Source of the DNA: Caulobacteraceae bacterium
GTDB taxonomy: Bacteria; Pseudomonadota; Alphaproteobacteria; Caulobacterales; Caulobacteraceae
Length of the DNA stretch: 12,632 bases
Direction: 5' to 3'
Assembly (NCBI GenBank): GCA_020852035.1
Contig: JADZBR010000021.1
Location: 1 to 12,632, forward strand
How positions within the stretch are numbered: the stretch's first letter is position 1; each line of letters begins with the position of its first letter. The translations under genes and the position numbers were made by a program. The notes beneath the pieces were generated by a model, which did no database searches, was not told where the DNA came from, and worked only from the letters and a program-made list of their open reading frames with translations. Positions 4,778 to 12,251 of this stretch are shown here, one piece after another.

Positions 4778-6625
4778 ATGGCTTTCACCCACCCTGGCGG
4801 CGTCCGCCGCTTCGCCCAGCCCGGCGCGATCGCGCCGCCGGACGTCAAGTTCAGCTTCTGGACCTCGATGGCCGACCTCGGTCGGCTGGTGATGCGCTCG
4901 CGCGCCGAGGGTCTGAGGACCCGCCTCGCCCTCGCCATCGGCCTGGTGATCCTCGGCAAGTGGGCGGGCGTGAACGCCCCGGTCTTCCTCGGCGACGCGG
5001 TCAACGCACTGGCCGAGGGCCGCCACGGCGAAGGCGCGCTGGGCGCGATGTTCCTGACCCTCGGCGGCGCCTTCGTGGGCTTGCGGTTCCTGGCCAGCGT
5101 CGCGCCCTATCTGCGCGACATCGTCTTCACGCCCGTCTCGCAGATGGCCCTGGCGCGGTCGGCGATGGAGACCTTCGGCCACTCGCTGTCGCTGTCCATC
5201 GACTACCACCAGGGCAAGCAGACCGGCGCGCTCTCGCGGATCATCGACCGCGGCGCGCGCTCGACCGATTTCCTGCTGCGCAGCGTGGTCTTCAATCTCG
5301 GCCCGACGGCGCTGGAGCTGGCGATGGCCGCCTATGTGCTGGCCAGCCGCTACAACTGGCGCTTCGCCGCCGTCGCGGTGGCGACGGTGGTGATCTACAC
5401 TGTCCTCACCTTCCGCATCACCAACTGGCGCATCGCCCACCGGCGCGAACTGAACGAGGCCGACAGCCGCGCCGCCGGCCTGGCGGTCGACGCCCTGATC
5501 AACTACGAGACCATCAAGACCTTCGGCTCCGAAGAGCGCGTCACCCGCGACTACGAGCAGGCCATGACCGGCTACGCCCGGGCGTCGGTGAAGGCCAACA
5601 CCTCGCTGCAGATCCTCAACGGCGTGCAGGCCGTGGTGCTCAACCTCGGCCTGGCGGCGATGGTGGTGATGGCGGGCATGCAGGTGACCGGCGGTCAGAT
5701 GCGGGTCGGCGACGTGGTGGCCGCGATCCTGGTGCTGATCCAGCTCTACGGGCCGCTGAACATGCTGGGCATGAACTACCGCGAGATCCGCCAGGCGTTC
5801 GTCGACATGGAGCAGATGCTGGGCCTGCGCGCCGTCGCTCCCAACATTGTCGATGCGCCGGACGCCCGGCCCTTGCCGCCGGCGACGGGGCAGGGGGCGG
5901 ATCTGGTCTTCGAGAACGTCAGCTTCCGCCACGACGCCCGCTCGCAGGGGCTGCTGGACGTCAGCTTCCACGCCCCGCCGGGCGCGACGGTGGCGCTGGT
6001 CGGCCCCTCCGGCGCCGGCAAGACCACGGCGGTGCGCCTGGCGCTGCGGCTGATCGACCCGCAGGGGGGAAGGGTGGTGATCGACGGCGTCGACGCCCGC
6101 CAGGCCCAGCAAGCCTCGCTGCGCGGGGCCATCGCTCTGGTCCCGCAGGACGTCGCCCTGTTCAACGACACCCTGAGCCGCAACATCGCCTTCTCCCGGC
6201 CGGACGCCACCGCCGCCGAGGTGCGCGCCGCCGCCGACGCGGCCGAACTGGGCGCCTTTATCGACAGCCTGCCGGCCGGTCTGGAGACGATGGTCGGCGA
6301 GCGCGGCCTGAAGCTCTCCGGCGGCGAGCGCCAGCGCGTCGGCATCGCCCGCGCCCTGCTGGCCAACCCGCGCCTGCTGGTCCTCGACGAAGCCACCAGC
6401 GCTCTCGACGGCCGCACTGAGGAGGCCATCCAGGCGACGCTGCGCAAGGTCCGCGCCGGGCGCACGACGCTGGTGATCGCCCACCGTCTGTCCACCATCG
6501 CCGACGCCGACGATATCGTGGTGCTGCGGCGCGGCCGGGTGGTCGAGCGCGGCGACCACGAGGCGCTGCTGGCGAAAGGCGGAGAGTACGCGGCCCTCTG
6601 GCGGCGGCAGACGCGGGAGGCGTGA
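4778..6625 (+). CDS. Atm1/HMT1-type ABC exporter (half-transporter, fused membrane and ATPase domains)
   Basis: Atm1-type exporters are inner-membrane homodimers that move glutathione conjugates, metal-glutathione complexes or related sulfur compounds out of the cytoplasm. The 615-residue protein has a membrane domain (about 50-345) with Atm1-family signatures RGARSTDFLLR, NYETIKTF, SLQILNGVQ and PLNMLGMNYREIRQ. The ATPase domain has Walker A GPSGAGKTT (409-417), signature LSGGERQRV (513-521), Walker B LLVLDE (533-538) and the switch histidine H569. Length and domain order are normal and all ATPase motifs are intact. The ATG at 4778 has a GAGG overlapping the upstream stop codon, indicating translational coupling to the Ig-like protein. 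General heavy-metal or glutathione-linked detoxification is the likely role; the substrate is not determined by the sequence. Confidence 0.93.
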   Translation: MAFTHPGGVRRFAQPGAIAPPDVKFSFWTSMADLGRLVMRSRAEGLRTRLALAIGLVILGKWAGVNAPVFLGDAVNALAEGRHGEGALGAMFLTLGGAFVGLRFLASVAPYLRDIVFTPVSQMALARSAMETFGHSLSLSIDYHQGKQTGALSRIIDRGARSTDFLLRSVVFNLGPTALELAMAAYVLASRYNWRFAAVAVATVVIYTVLTFRITNWRIAHRRELNEADSRAAGLAVDALINYETIKTFGSEERVTRDYEQAMTGYARASVKANTSLQILNGVQAVVLNLGLAAMVVMAGMQVTGGQMRVGDVVAAILVLIQLYGPLNMLGMNYREIRQAFVDMEQMLGLRAVAPNIVDAPDARPLPPATGQGADLVFENVSFRHDARSQGLLDVSFHAPPGATVALVGPSGAGKTTAVRLALRLIDPQGGRVVIDGVDARQAQQASLRGAIALVPQDVALFNDTLSRNIAFSRPDATAAEVRAAADAAELGAFIDSLPAGLETMVGERGLKLSGGERQRVGIARALLANPRLLVLDEATSALDGRTEEAIQATLRKVRAGRTTLVIAHRLSTIADADDIVVLRRGRVVERGDHEALLAKGGEYAALWRRQTREA

Positions 6626-6626
6626 T

Positions 6627-6651
6627 CCTTCCCCTCCGGTGCGGGCGAAGG
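6627..6651. terminator. Possible bidirectional terminator between convergent genes
   Basis: The 36-base gap between the converging ABC exporter and RND pump genes holds an imperfect hairpin: CCTTCCCC (6627-6634) pairs with GGGCGAAGG (6643-6651) with one mismatch. TTT follows on the plus strand. Position fits a shared terminator, but the stem is imperfect and the T run short. Confidence 0.3.
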
Positions 6652-6661
6652 TTTCCCGCGC

Positions 6662-8017
6662 CTACTCCGCCGCCTTTGGCATATCCGTGGGGTAGGGCTC
6701 GGTCCGCCCGCGCTTACCCCAGGGCAGCCAGCGGTATTCACCCCGCCAGATCTTCTTCGCCCGCCGCTGCACCACCTTCGGGGCGGCCAGCAGCACCGGC
6801 GTCAGGAAGAGGGTGAGCAGGGTGGAGAACGACAGGCCCCAGACCACCGCCGCCGAAAGCTGGTTCCACCACTCCGAGCCCGGCGCGCGGTACTCGATGT
6901 GGCCGATACGGAAGTTCGGATGGATCTGGAACATCAGCGGCAGCAGGCCCACCACCGTCACCAGGGTGGTCAGCATCACCGGCCGGAAGCGCTGGACGGC
7001 GGCGCGCACGGCGGCCTCGTCCGGCTCGAAGCCGGATCGTCTGAGCTGGTAGAAGGTGTCCACCAGCACGATGTTGTGCCCGACGACCACGCCGGCCAGG
7101 GCCACCACCCCGGTGCCCAGCATGATCACTGAGATGTAGTCGAAGGTGCCGGCCAGGTTCACCACCACCCCCAGCAGCACCCCCACCGTCGAGAGCGCCA
7201 CCGCCGAGAGGGTGACCAGCACGCCGTAATAGCTGTTGAACTGCCAGAGCAGGATCACGCCCATCATGAAGAGCGACACGGCCATAGCGGTCTGGAAGAA
7301 CACCGCCGCCTCCTGGCCTTCCTCGTCGGCGCCTGTGACGTTCCAGCGCACCGAGCGGTCGATCGGCGCCTTCTCCAGCCACGGGCGCAGTTCGGCGATC
7401 TTCTGGTTGGCCGCCACGCCCTCGACGGCGTTGGCCTGCACCAGGATCAGCCGCTGGCCGTCGCGGCGCTGGATGGTGGTCACCTGCTGGCCGGCCACCG
7501 GCTTGACGAAGTAGCTGGCCGGCACCGGCCCCTGGGGCGTGGAGATCTTCAGGCTGTCGAAGGCGGCCATGTTGCGTGCGTCGGCGGGGAAACGCACGCG
7601 GATGTCCAGCTCGTCGTCGGCGTCGTCAGGACGGAAGCGGCCCGCCAGGATGCCCTGGGTGACGAACTGGATCGCCTGGCCGACCGAGAGGACGTCGACG
7701 TTGTAGCGGCCGGCCGCCTCGCGATCGACGGTCAGGTTCCACTCGATGCCCGGCGAGGTGCGGTTGTCCTCCAGCTCATAGAGCTGGTGGTCGGAGGCGA
7801 GCTTGGCCTTCACCAGGTCGGCCGCCGCATTCAGCGCCACCGGATCGTCGCCGCGCAGCTCGACCTGCACGTCCTTGCCGGTCGGCGGACCGCCCTCCGG
7901 CAGGCGCACCTCGGTCTCGATGCCGCCGATGCCCTGGATGCGCTTGCGAACCTCCTCGGTGATGTCGGACCCGCGCACGCCCAGCTCGCGCCGCTGTTCG
8001 TAGGGCAGGAAGTCCAC
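6662..8017 (-). CDS. RND efflux pump, C-terminal part (after the internal TAG)
   Basis: This 451-residue ORF can only start at a GTG (8015-8017) with a weak ribosome site, and its true coding continuity extends back to 8086. It begins inside the second porter domain (VDFLPYEQRRELGVRGSDI), continues through that domain for about 220 residues, then has helices 8-12 from about residue 230, including the helix-10 segment GVVVGHNIVLVDTFYQLRRSG and PVMLTTLVTVVGLLPLMF. The helix-10 lysine of AcrB is absent, as in many related pumps. Made alone it would have no leading helix to export its periplasmic domain, which argues against an intentionally split protein. It ends with TAG at 6662-6664. Confidence 0.7.
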   Translation of the reverse strand: MDFLPYEQRRELGVRGSDITEEVRKRIQGIGGIETEVRLPEGGPPTGKDVQVELRGDDPVALNAAADLVKAKLASDHQLYELEDNRTSPGIEWNLTVDREAAGRYNVDVLSVGQAIQFVTQGILAGRFRPDDADDELDIRVRFPADARNMAAFDSLKISTPQGPVPASYFVKPVAGQQVTTIQRRDGQRLILVQANAVEGVAANQKIAELRPWLEKAPIDRSVRWNVTGADEEGQEAAVFFQTAMAVSLFMMGVILLWQFNSYYGVLVTLSAVALSTVGVLLGVVVNLAGTFDYISVIMLGTGVVALAGVVVGHNIVLVDTFYQLRRSGFEPDEAAVRAAVQRFRPVMLTTLVTVVGLLPLMFQIHPNFRIGHIEYRAPGSEWWNQLSAAVVWGLSFSTLLTLFLTPVLLAAPKVVQRRAKKIWRGEYRWLPWGKRGRTEPYPTDMPKAAE

Positions 8018-8086
8018 GTTGATCCGGCCGATGGTGTCGTTGGGCGGCGCGTTCGGCCCGCCGCCGCTCTGGCGGCCAGTCCGGAC

Positions 8087-9892
8087 CTAGAGCGAATCCA
8101 CGCCCTTGATGCCCTGCAGCCGGCTTTCCACCTGGCCGACCAGCCGGTCCATCTCGGCCGTCGAGAGGTTGCCGCGGGCCTTGACGAAGACGAAGGCGAC
8201 CTCGGGGTCTTCCTGGATGAAGAACTCCGTGCGGTGTTGTTTCATCGCGAAGGCGGCGGCGATGACCACGATGATCCCCAGCGTCGCGGCCATCACGCGG
8301 AACGGATGGCGCCCCGCCGCATCCACCGTCCGGGCGTACCAGCCCATGAAGCCGGTCATCTCCAGCGGGTTGCCGTGCTCGGACTTCTCGATCTCCGCCA
8401 GGTGCTCGGCGTCGATCGCGGTCTTGCGCCCGAAGATCGAACCGAGCGCCGGGGTGAAGATCAGCGCCACGAAGATCGAGGCGCCCAGCACGAAGAACAG
8501 GGTCAGCGGCAGGAAGCTCATGAACTTCCCGGCGATCGAGTTCCAGAACATGAACGGCACGAAGGCGCAGAGCGTCGTGAGCGTGCCGTTGACCACCGGC
8601 CAGAACATCCGCTTGCCGGCCATTGCGAAGGCTTCGACCTTGTCGACCCCCTCGGCCATCTTCCGGTCGGCGTATTCGACCACCACGATGCCGCCGTCGA
8701 CGAGGATGCCGACCGCCAGGACGAGGCCGAACATCACCATCTGGTTGAGGGTGATCCCCATCGCCTGCAGCATCAGGAAGGCGATCAGGAAGCAGGCCGG
8801 GATCGCCGCGCCGACCATCAGCCCCTGGCGCACGCCCAGGCTGGCGATGATGATCAGCATGACCAGCAGGGTCGCGGTCAGGAGGCCGGACTCCAGGATC
8901 ACCAGCGTGCGGCCGATGAACTCGCTTTCGTCATAGGTGAAGTCGACGCTGATGGTCTCGGGCCAGCGCTTCTGTTCCTCGGTGACCACGCGGCGGACTT
9001 CCTTCACGGTCTCCAGCACATTGGCGCCCGAGCGCTTGGTCACCTCCAGTGAATAGGCCGGGTGGCCGTTGAAGCGGGTGAGGAAGTCCGGCTCCTTGAA
9101 GGTGCGCCGCACCTCGCCGATGTCGGCGATGGTGATCAGCCGGTCGCCGTTCTTCTTGATCGGCAGGGCCAGGATGTCCTCGGGCTTCTCGACGACGCCC
9201 GGCACCTTGACCGCGAAACGGCCCTGCGCGCCGCGCACGTCGCCGGCGGGGATCAGCTGGTTGTTGCGCCCGATCACCTGCGCCAGCTCGGTGGTGGTGA
9301 CGTTGTAGGTCTCCATCCGCACCGGATCGACGGTGACCTCCAGCACCTCCTCGCGCCCGCCGGAGACGTAGGCTTCCAGCACGTTGGGCAGGGATTCCAG
9401 CCGGTCCTTCAGCTGCCGGGTGGCCTCGTTCAGCGTGCGCTCCGGGGCCGCGCCGTAGAGCACCACACCGATCACCGGGTTCTGGCTGGCGTTGGCCTCC
9501 TGGATGATCGGCTCCTCCGCGTCCGGCGGGAACCGGCCGCGCGCCAGGTCGACCTTGGCGCGCACGTCGGCGAGCGCGGTGGCGCTGTCGAAGCTGGGGT
9601 CGAACTCCAGAGTGGCGGCGGCCATGTTCTGGCGCGCCACCGAGTCCATCTGCTTGATGCCCTCGATGGTCTGCAGCTGGGTTTCCAGCGGCTTGACCAG
9701 CAGGCGCTCGGCGTCCTCCGGGCTGACGCCCGGATAGGGCACGATGATCGAGATGAACGGGAACTGGATGTCCGGGTTGGATTCCCGCGGCAGCGTCAGA
9801 TAGGCGCCCAGGCCGAACAGGCAGGCGACCAGGGTCACCGCCAGGATCACCTTGCGGCGTTGGATGGCTCCGTCGATCAGGGCGCCGATCAT
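8087..9892 (-). CDS. RND efflux pump, N-terminal part (to the internal TAG)
   Basis: This 601-residue ORF holds the first transmembrane helix (about 13-33), first periplasmic porter domain (about 34-330), helices 2-6 with the proton-relay segment GILVDGGIVVVEY (D399, with G400 where typical AcrB-type pumps have a second aspartate), the cytoplasmic linker, and helix 7 (about 531-550). It ends about 50 residues into the second porter domain, at GIKGVDSL. Ordinary RND pumps need all twelve helices and both porter domains, so the fragment alone should not pump. The start is well supported (PRESNPDIQFPFI follows helix 1, a standard RND feature). It is the second gene of an operon with the fusion protein. 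Confidence 0.85.
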   Translation of the reverse strand: MIGALIDGAIQRRKVILAVTLVACLFGLGAYLTLPRESNPDIQFPFISIIVPYPGVSPEDAERLLVKPLETQLQTIEGIKQMDSVARQNMAAATLEFDPSFDSATALADVRAKVDLARGRFPPDAEEPIIQEANASQNPVIGVVLYGAAPERTLNEATRQLKDRLESLPNVLEAYVSGGREEVLEVTVDPVRMETYNVTTTELAQVIGRNNQLIPAGDVRGAQGRFAVKVPGVVEKPEDILALPIKKNGDRLITIADIGEVRRTFKEPDFLTRFNGHPAYSLEVTKRSGANVLETVKEVRRVVTEEQKRWPETISVDFTYDESEFIGRTLVILESGLLTATLLVMLIIIASLGVRQGLMVGAAIPACFLIAFLMLQAMGITLNQMVMFGLVLAVGILVDGGIVVVEYADRKMAEGVDKVEAFAMAGKRMFWPVVNGTLTTLCAFVPFMFWNSIAGKFMSFLPLTLFFVLGASIFVALIFTPALGSIFGRKTAIDAEHLAEIEKSEHGNPLEMTGFMGWYARTVDAAGRHPFRVMAATLGIIVVIAAAFAMKQHRTEFFIQEDPEVAFVFVKARGNLSTAEMDRLVGQVESRLQGIKGVDSL

Positions 9893-9910
9893 CGTCCGAT
9901 CTCCCGCGGG

Positions 9911-10978
9911 CTACTTGCCCGCCACGCGTACGGTCTGGCCTTCCGACACATAGGACTGGCCGACCGTGATCACCTGGACCGTGCCGGAAAGGCCCCGCAC
10001 CCAGATCCCCTGCGGCGTTTCGTCGAGCGTCGTCGTCGGGGCGAAGGCGACCTTGCTGCCGACGGCAAGATAGCGGACCCCTTGCCGCCCGGCCGAATCC
10101 AGCACGATCGCCGAAACCGGCACCAGGTGCGCCGGTCCCGACCCGGCCGCCACCTTCATCTCCGCCGAAAGGCCCGAGCGGGCGGTCATCGAGGCGTTGG
10201 GCGCGGTCACCTCCACCCGGTAGGTGCGTGTTTGCGGATCGGCGTCGCGCGCGACGAAGCGCACGCGGCCCGACAGGCTCTCGCCGGAGACCAGCTGCGC
10301 GGTGGCCGGCTCGCCGATCTTGAGGCGCCCCGCCTCCGTCTCGGGCACGTCGCCGACGATCAGGATCGGGTTGAGCTCGATCATGGTGCCGCAGGCCTGG
10401 CCGGGCGACAGATACGTGCCCACTTCCGCCTCGCGACGGTCGAAGACGCCGGCGAAGGGGGCGCGGATGTTGATCTGCTCGAGCGCGATCTCGGCCTGGC
10501 GGACCTGCGCGGCGGCGTTGTCGAGGTTGGCCTTGTCCTGCAGCACCTGGGTCTGCGAGCGATAGCCCTTCTCGGCCAGCTTCACCGAGGCTTGCTGCTG
10601 CAGATCGCGCGAGCGGAGGTTGGCGCGGGCCTGGTCGAGGGTGGCCTGGCGTGCATCGACGCTGAGACGGCAGAGCACCGCGCCCCTGCGGACGAAGGAG
10701 CCTTCCGTCACCGGCGTCTGGGCCACGATCCCGGCGGTCTCGGCGCGGACCACCACGGTGCGAGCCGATTCGGTGCGGCCGCGCATGTTCACGTAATAGG
10801 TGCGGACCTGTTCAGGGACGACGGTCACCTGCACGCTCGGCGCTGGGCGCCCGGCGCCGGCCTTGCCCTTGGGCGTCTCATGCGAGTCGCTTCCGCCGAA
10901 CAGGGTGCGGATGATGAAATACAGCACGACGACGCCCAGGATGCCGGCGGCGACGAGATACGACGTCTTGAACTGCAT
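9911..10978 (-). CDS. RND efflux periplasmic adaptor (membrane fusion protein, HlyD/AcrA-like)
   Basis: The adaptor links an RND pump to an outer-membrane channel. The 355-residue protein starts MQFKTSYLVAAG with one N-terminal membrane anchor (about 5-24), then a charged linker. The barrel-sandwich (lipoyl-like) halves are split by an alpha-helical hairpin (TLDQARANLRSRDLQQQASV and following) and close with INIRAPFAGVFDRREAEVGTYLSPG. Beta-barrel and membrane-proximal domains follow (SGLSAEMKV, LVPVSAIV, VITVGQSYVSEGQTVRV). I prefer the ATG at 10976-10978, because the frame upstream has no plausible protein character, although no strong ribosome site precedes it. No outer-membrane channel gene is in the window, so a TolC-like partner must be encoded elsewhere. 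The pump gene begins 18 bases downstream. Confidence 0.9.
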   Translation of the reverse strand: MQFKTSYLVAAGILGVVVLYFIIRTLFGGSDSHETPKGKAGAGRPAPSVQVTVVPEQVRTYYVNMRGRTESARTVVVRAETAGIVAQTPVTEGSFVRRGAVLCRLSVDARQATLDQARANLRSRDLQQQASVKLAEKGYRSQTQVLQDKANLDNAAAQVRQAEIALEQINIRAPFAGVFDRREAEVGTYLSPGQACGTMIELNPILIVGDVPETEAGRLKIGEPATAQLVSGESLSGRVRFVARDADPQTRTYRVEVTAPNASMTARSGLSAEMKVAAGSGPAHLVPVSAIVLDSAGRQGVRYLAVGSKVAFAPTTTLDETPQGIWVRGLSGTVQVITVGQSYVSEGQTVRVAGK

Positions 10979-11050
10979 AGGGCGGGCCCCCGACCGCTCG
11001 GGACCGTTCGACCTCGCCCAGGGTCGATTCAGGGCCCTTCTCGTAACGCG

Positions 11051-11079
11051 AATATATGTGCGCGCTCTTGTGCTTGCAG
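11051..11079 (-). promoter_or_regulatory. Putative promoter of the RND efflux operon
   Basis: On the minus strand CTGCAA (complement of 11074-11079) and TATATT (complement of 11051-11056) are 17 bases apart. The -10 is a good match, the -35 moderate. This AT-rich patch stands out in its GC-rich setting and lies about 73 bases upstream of the adaptor start. The leader contains a small hairpin, TCGACC-TCGCCCAG-GGTCGA, at about 11009-11028. No dedicated local regulator gene adjoins it. Confidence 0.45.
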
Positions 11080-11181
11080 GGGCGCTGCGGCGCAAATGAA
11101 TAAGTGGCAAGGCAGGCGCGACCAGAGGAAGCGTCACCGTGGCGCCACATCAGCCACCGGGCGGTAACGGAGAAAGTTACA

Positions 11182-11622
11182 ATGAAGTACCTGCACACTA
11201 TGGTCCGCGTGCGCGATCTCGACGCCTCGCTGGCCTTCTATTGCGACAAGCTCGGGCTGGTGGAGGCCGCGCGCTCGGAGAACTCGGCGGGCCGCTTCAC
11301 CCTGGTCTTCCTCTGCGCGCCCGGCGATCTCGACCGGGCCGCGAGCGAGAAGGCGCCGATGGTGGAGCTCACCTACAACTGGGACGATGAGGACTACCAG
11401 GGCGGCCGCAACTTCGGACACCTAGCCTATGCGGTGGACGACATCTACGCCACCTGCCAGCGCCTCGCCGACGGCGGCGTGACCATCAACCGCCCGCCGC
11501 GCGACGGCCGCATGGCCTTCGTCCGCTCACCGGACGGCATCTCCGTGGAGCTGCTGCAGCGGGGAGGGGCGTTGCCGCCGGCCGAGCCCTGGCGTTCGAT
11601 GCCGAACGTCGGCGCCTGGTGA
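11182..11622 (+). CDS. gloA: Glyoxalase I (lactoylglutathione lyase)
   Basis: Glyoxalase I isomerises the glutathione hemithioacetal of methylglyoxal to S-lactoylglutathione, detoxifying a glycolytic by-product in the cytoplasm. The 146-residue VOC-fold protein aligns well with E. coli GloA: LHTMVRVRDLDASLAFY at the start, VELTYNWDDEDY, FGHLAYAVDDIY and SPDGISVELLQRG. The four metal ligands are all visible: H5, E62, H80 and E123. The C-terminal tail (PPAEPWRSMPNVGAW) resembles the tail of other alphaproteobacterial enzymes. The ATG at 11182 has GGAG nine bases upstream and matches the E. coli N-terminus; an in-frame upstream ATG at 11104 would add 26 unconserved residues. It is divergent from the RND operon and convergent with the HxlR gene. 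Confidence 0.95.
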   Translation: MKYLHTMVRVRDLDASLAFYCDKLGLVEAARSENSAGRFTLVFLCAPGDLDRAASEKAPMVELTYNWDDEDYQGGRNFGHLAYAVDDIYATCQRLADGGVTINRPPRDGRMAFVRSPDGISVELLQRGGALPPAEPWRSMPNVGAW

Positions 11623-11666
11623 AGCGCCGGCCGTCTGGAGCACTTTGCGCCGAAGCGGCCTTCGTC

Positions 11667-12173
11667 CTAACCGGCGGCCAGGCGCGCCACGACGGCCTCG
11701 TAGCCGGCGCGCAACTGCTCGGCGACGGTCGCGTCGCTCTTCGGCGCGGGGACGCCGAGGTGCGCCTCGCGCAGTTCGTGCATGAACTGCGTCCACATCG
11801 CCGGCCCGCCGTCCTCGAGCAGCTGGGCGCGGATGCTGAGATCCTCGGTGACAGGCAGCCACCGGCGCCCCCAGGCGCCCACGTGGGCCATGATCGGCAC
11901 CAGCTGGATGGCCGCCTCGGTGAGGCTGTAGATGGCCTTCTGCTTGTGGCTGGGGTCGTCGGCCCTGGTCAGCAGGCCGTTGGCCATCAGCCGCTTCAGC
12001 CGGTCGGCGAGGATGTTGGAGGCGATGCGTTCCTCCGACTGGGTGAGCAGTTCCCGGAAGCGCCGCCGGCCGCCGAAGATGATGTCCCTGAGGATGATCA
12101 GGCTCCAGCGGTCGCCGAACACCTCCAGCGACAGGTTGATCGGGCAGCCGGAACGATGCGCCGCGAGGTCCAA
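11667..12173 (-). CDS. HxlR-family winged-helix transcription regulator
   Basis: HxlR/MarR-like regulators are dimeric winged-helix repressors or activators, several of which sense reactive electrophiles or aldehydes through a conserved N-terminal cysteine. The 168-residue product has that cysteine (C10 in SGCPINLSL), then GDRWSLIILRDIIFGG (20-35), FRELLTQSEERIASNILADRLKRL (39-62) and the wing region up to about 90. It is longer than the usual 110-130 residues; the extra tail (about 105-168) has no motif I recognise. The start is a TTG (12171-12173), with GGGGAG six bases upstream and no in-frame ATG or GTG nearby, which makes the rare start believable. It follows a VOC gene on the same strand after 78 bases; its target is unknown. 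Confidence 0.9.
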   Translation of the reverse strand: MDLAAHRSGCPINLSLEVFGDRWSLIILRDIIFGGRRRFRELLTQSEERIASNILADRLKRLMANGLLTRADDPSHKQKAIYSLTEAAIQLVPIMAHVGAWGRRWLPVTEDLSIRAQLLEDGGPAMWTQFMHELREAHLGVPAPKSDATVAEQLRAGYEAVVARLAAG

Positions 12174-12200
12174 ACCACTCTCCCCGGAGAAACCAGTTGC

Positions 12201-12229
12201 AATATGAGATTGGCGGTCCCGGGAAGCAA
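12201..12229 (-). promoter_or_regulatory. Putative promoter of the HxlR-type regulator
   Basis: On the minus strand TTGCTT (complement of 12224-12229) and CATATT (complement of 12201-12206) are 17 bases apart, inside the 78-base gap before the regulator. An inverted GTTGC/GCAAC pair (12196-12200 and 12226-12230) brackets the core promoter and could be an operator. A hairpin TCTCC-CC-GGAGA at 12179-12190 overlaps the ribosome site. Confidence 0.4.
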
Positions 12230-12251
12230 CCGCGTCCAGGCCAGCGAACGG

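Larger units (their letters stand above)
6662..9892 (-). pseudogene. RND-family inner-membrane efflux pump interrupted by an in-frame TAG
   Basis: The whole reading frame is 1,077 codons including the final stop, a normal size for an AcrB-like RND pump, which uses the proton gradient to drive drugs or other compounds from the inner membrane and periplasm to the outside. A single amber codon at 8087-8089 (codon 602) breaks it. No frameshift is present: the 5' and 3' parts are in the same frame, and the 23 codons between the TAG and the next start codon read VRTGRQSGGGPNAPP then NDTIGRIN, which continues the second periplasmic porter domain and keeps the strong G/C third-position bias. The start ATG has GGGAG nine bases upstream and follows the fusion-protein stop by 18 bases. 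A recent nonsense mutation or a base-call error is most likely. Confidence 0.8.

Noticed and set aside
4646..6559. 637-residue minus-strand ORF opposite the Atm1-type exporter
   Set aside because: His/Gln/Arg/Gly-rich composition is that of an antisense shadow in GC-rich DNA. The plus strand encodes all ABC motifs.
8018..8089. Frameshift or small insertion as the cause of the RND split
   Set aside because: Both halves are in the same frame and the intervening codons translate to plausible RND sequence, so a single nonsense codon is sufficient.
7787..9052. 421-residue plus-strand ORF across the RND interruption
   Set aside because: Same shadow composition. It was considered as a reason for the stop codon (a gene on the other strand), but no motif or ribosome site supports it.
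9062..11167. 701-residue plus-strand ORF opposite the RND adaptor and pump
   Set aside because: Antisense shadow with Asp/His/Arg/Leu-rich low-complexity composition. It runs across two well-supported genes and has no recognisable domain.
11610..11629. Hairpin CGGCGC / GCGCCG at the end of gloA as a terminator
   Set aside because: The stem overlaps the final codons, the loop is eight bases, and no T run follows. GC-rich DNA gives such stems often.
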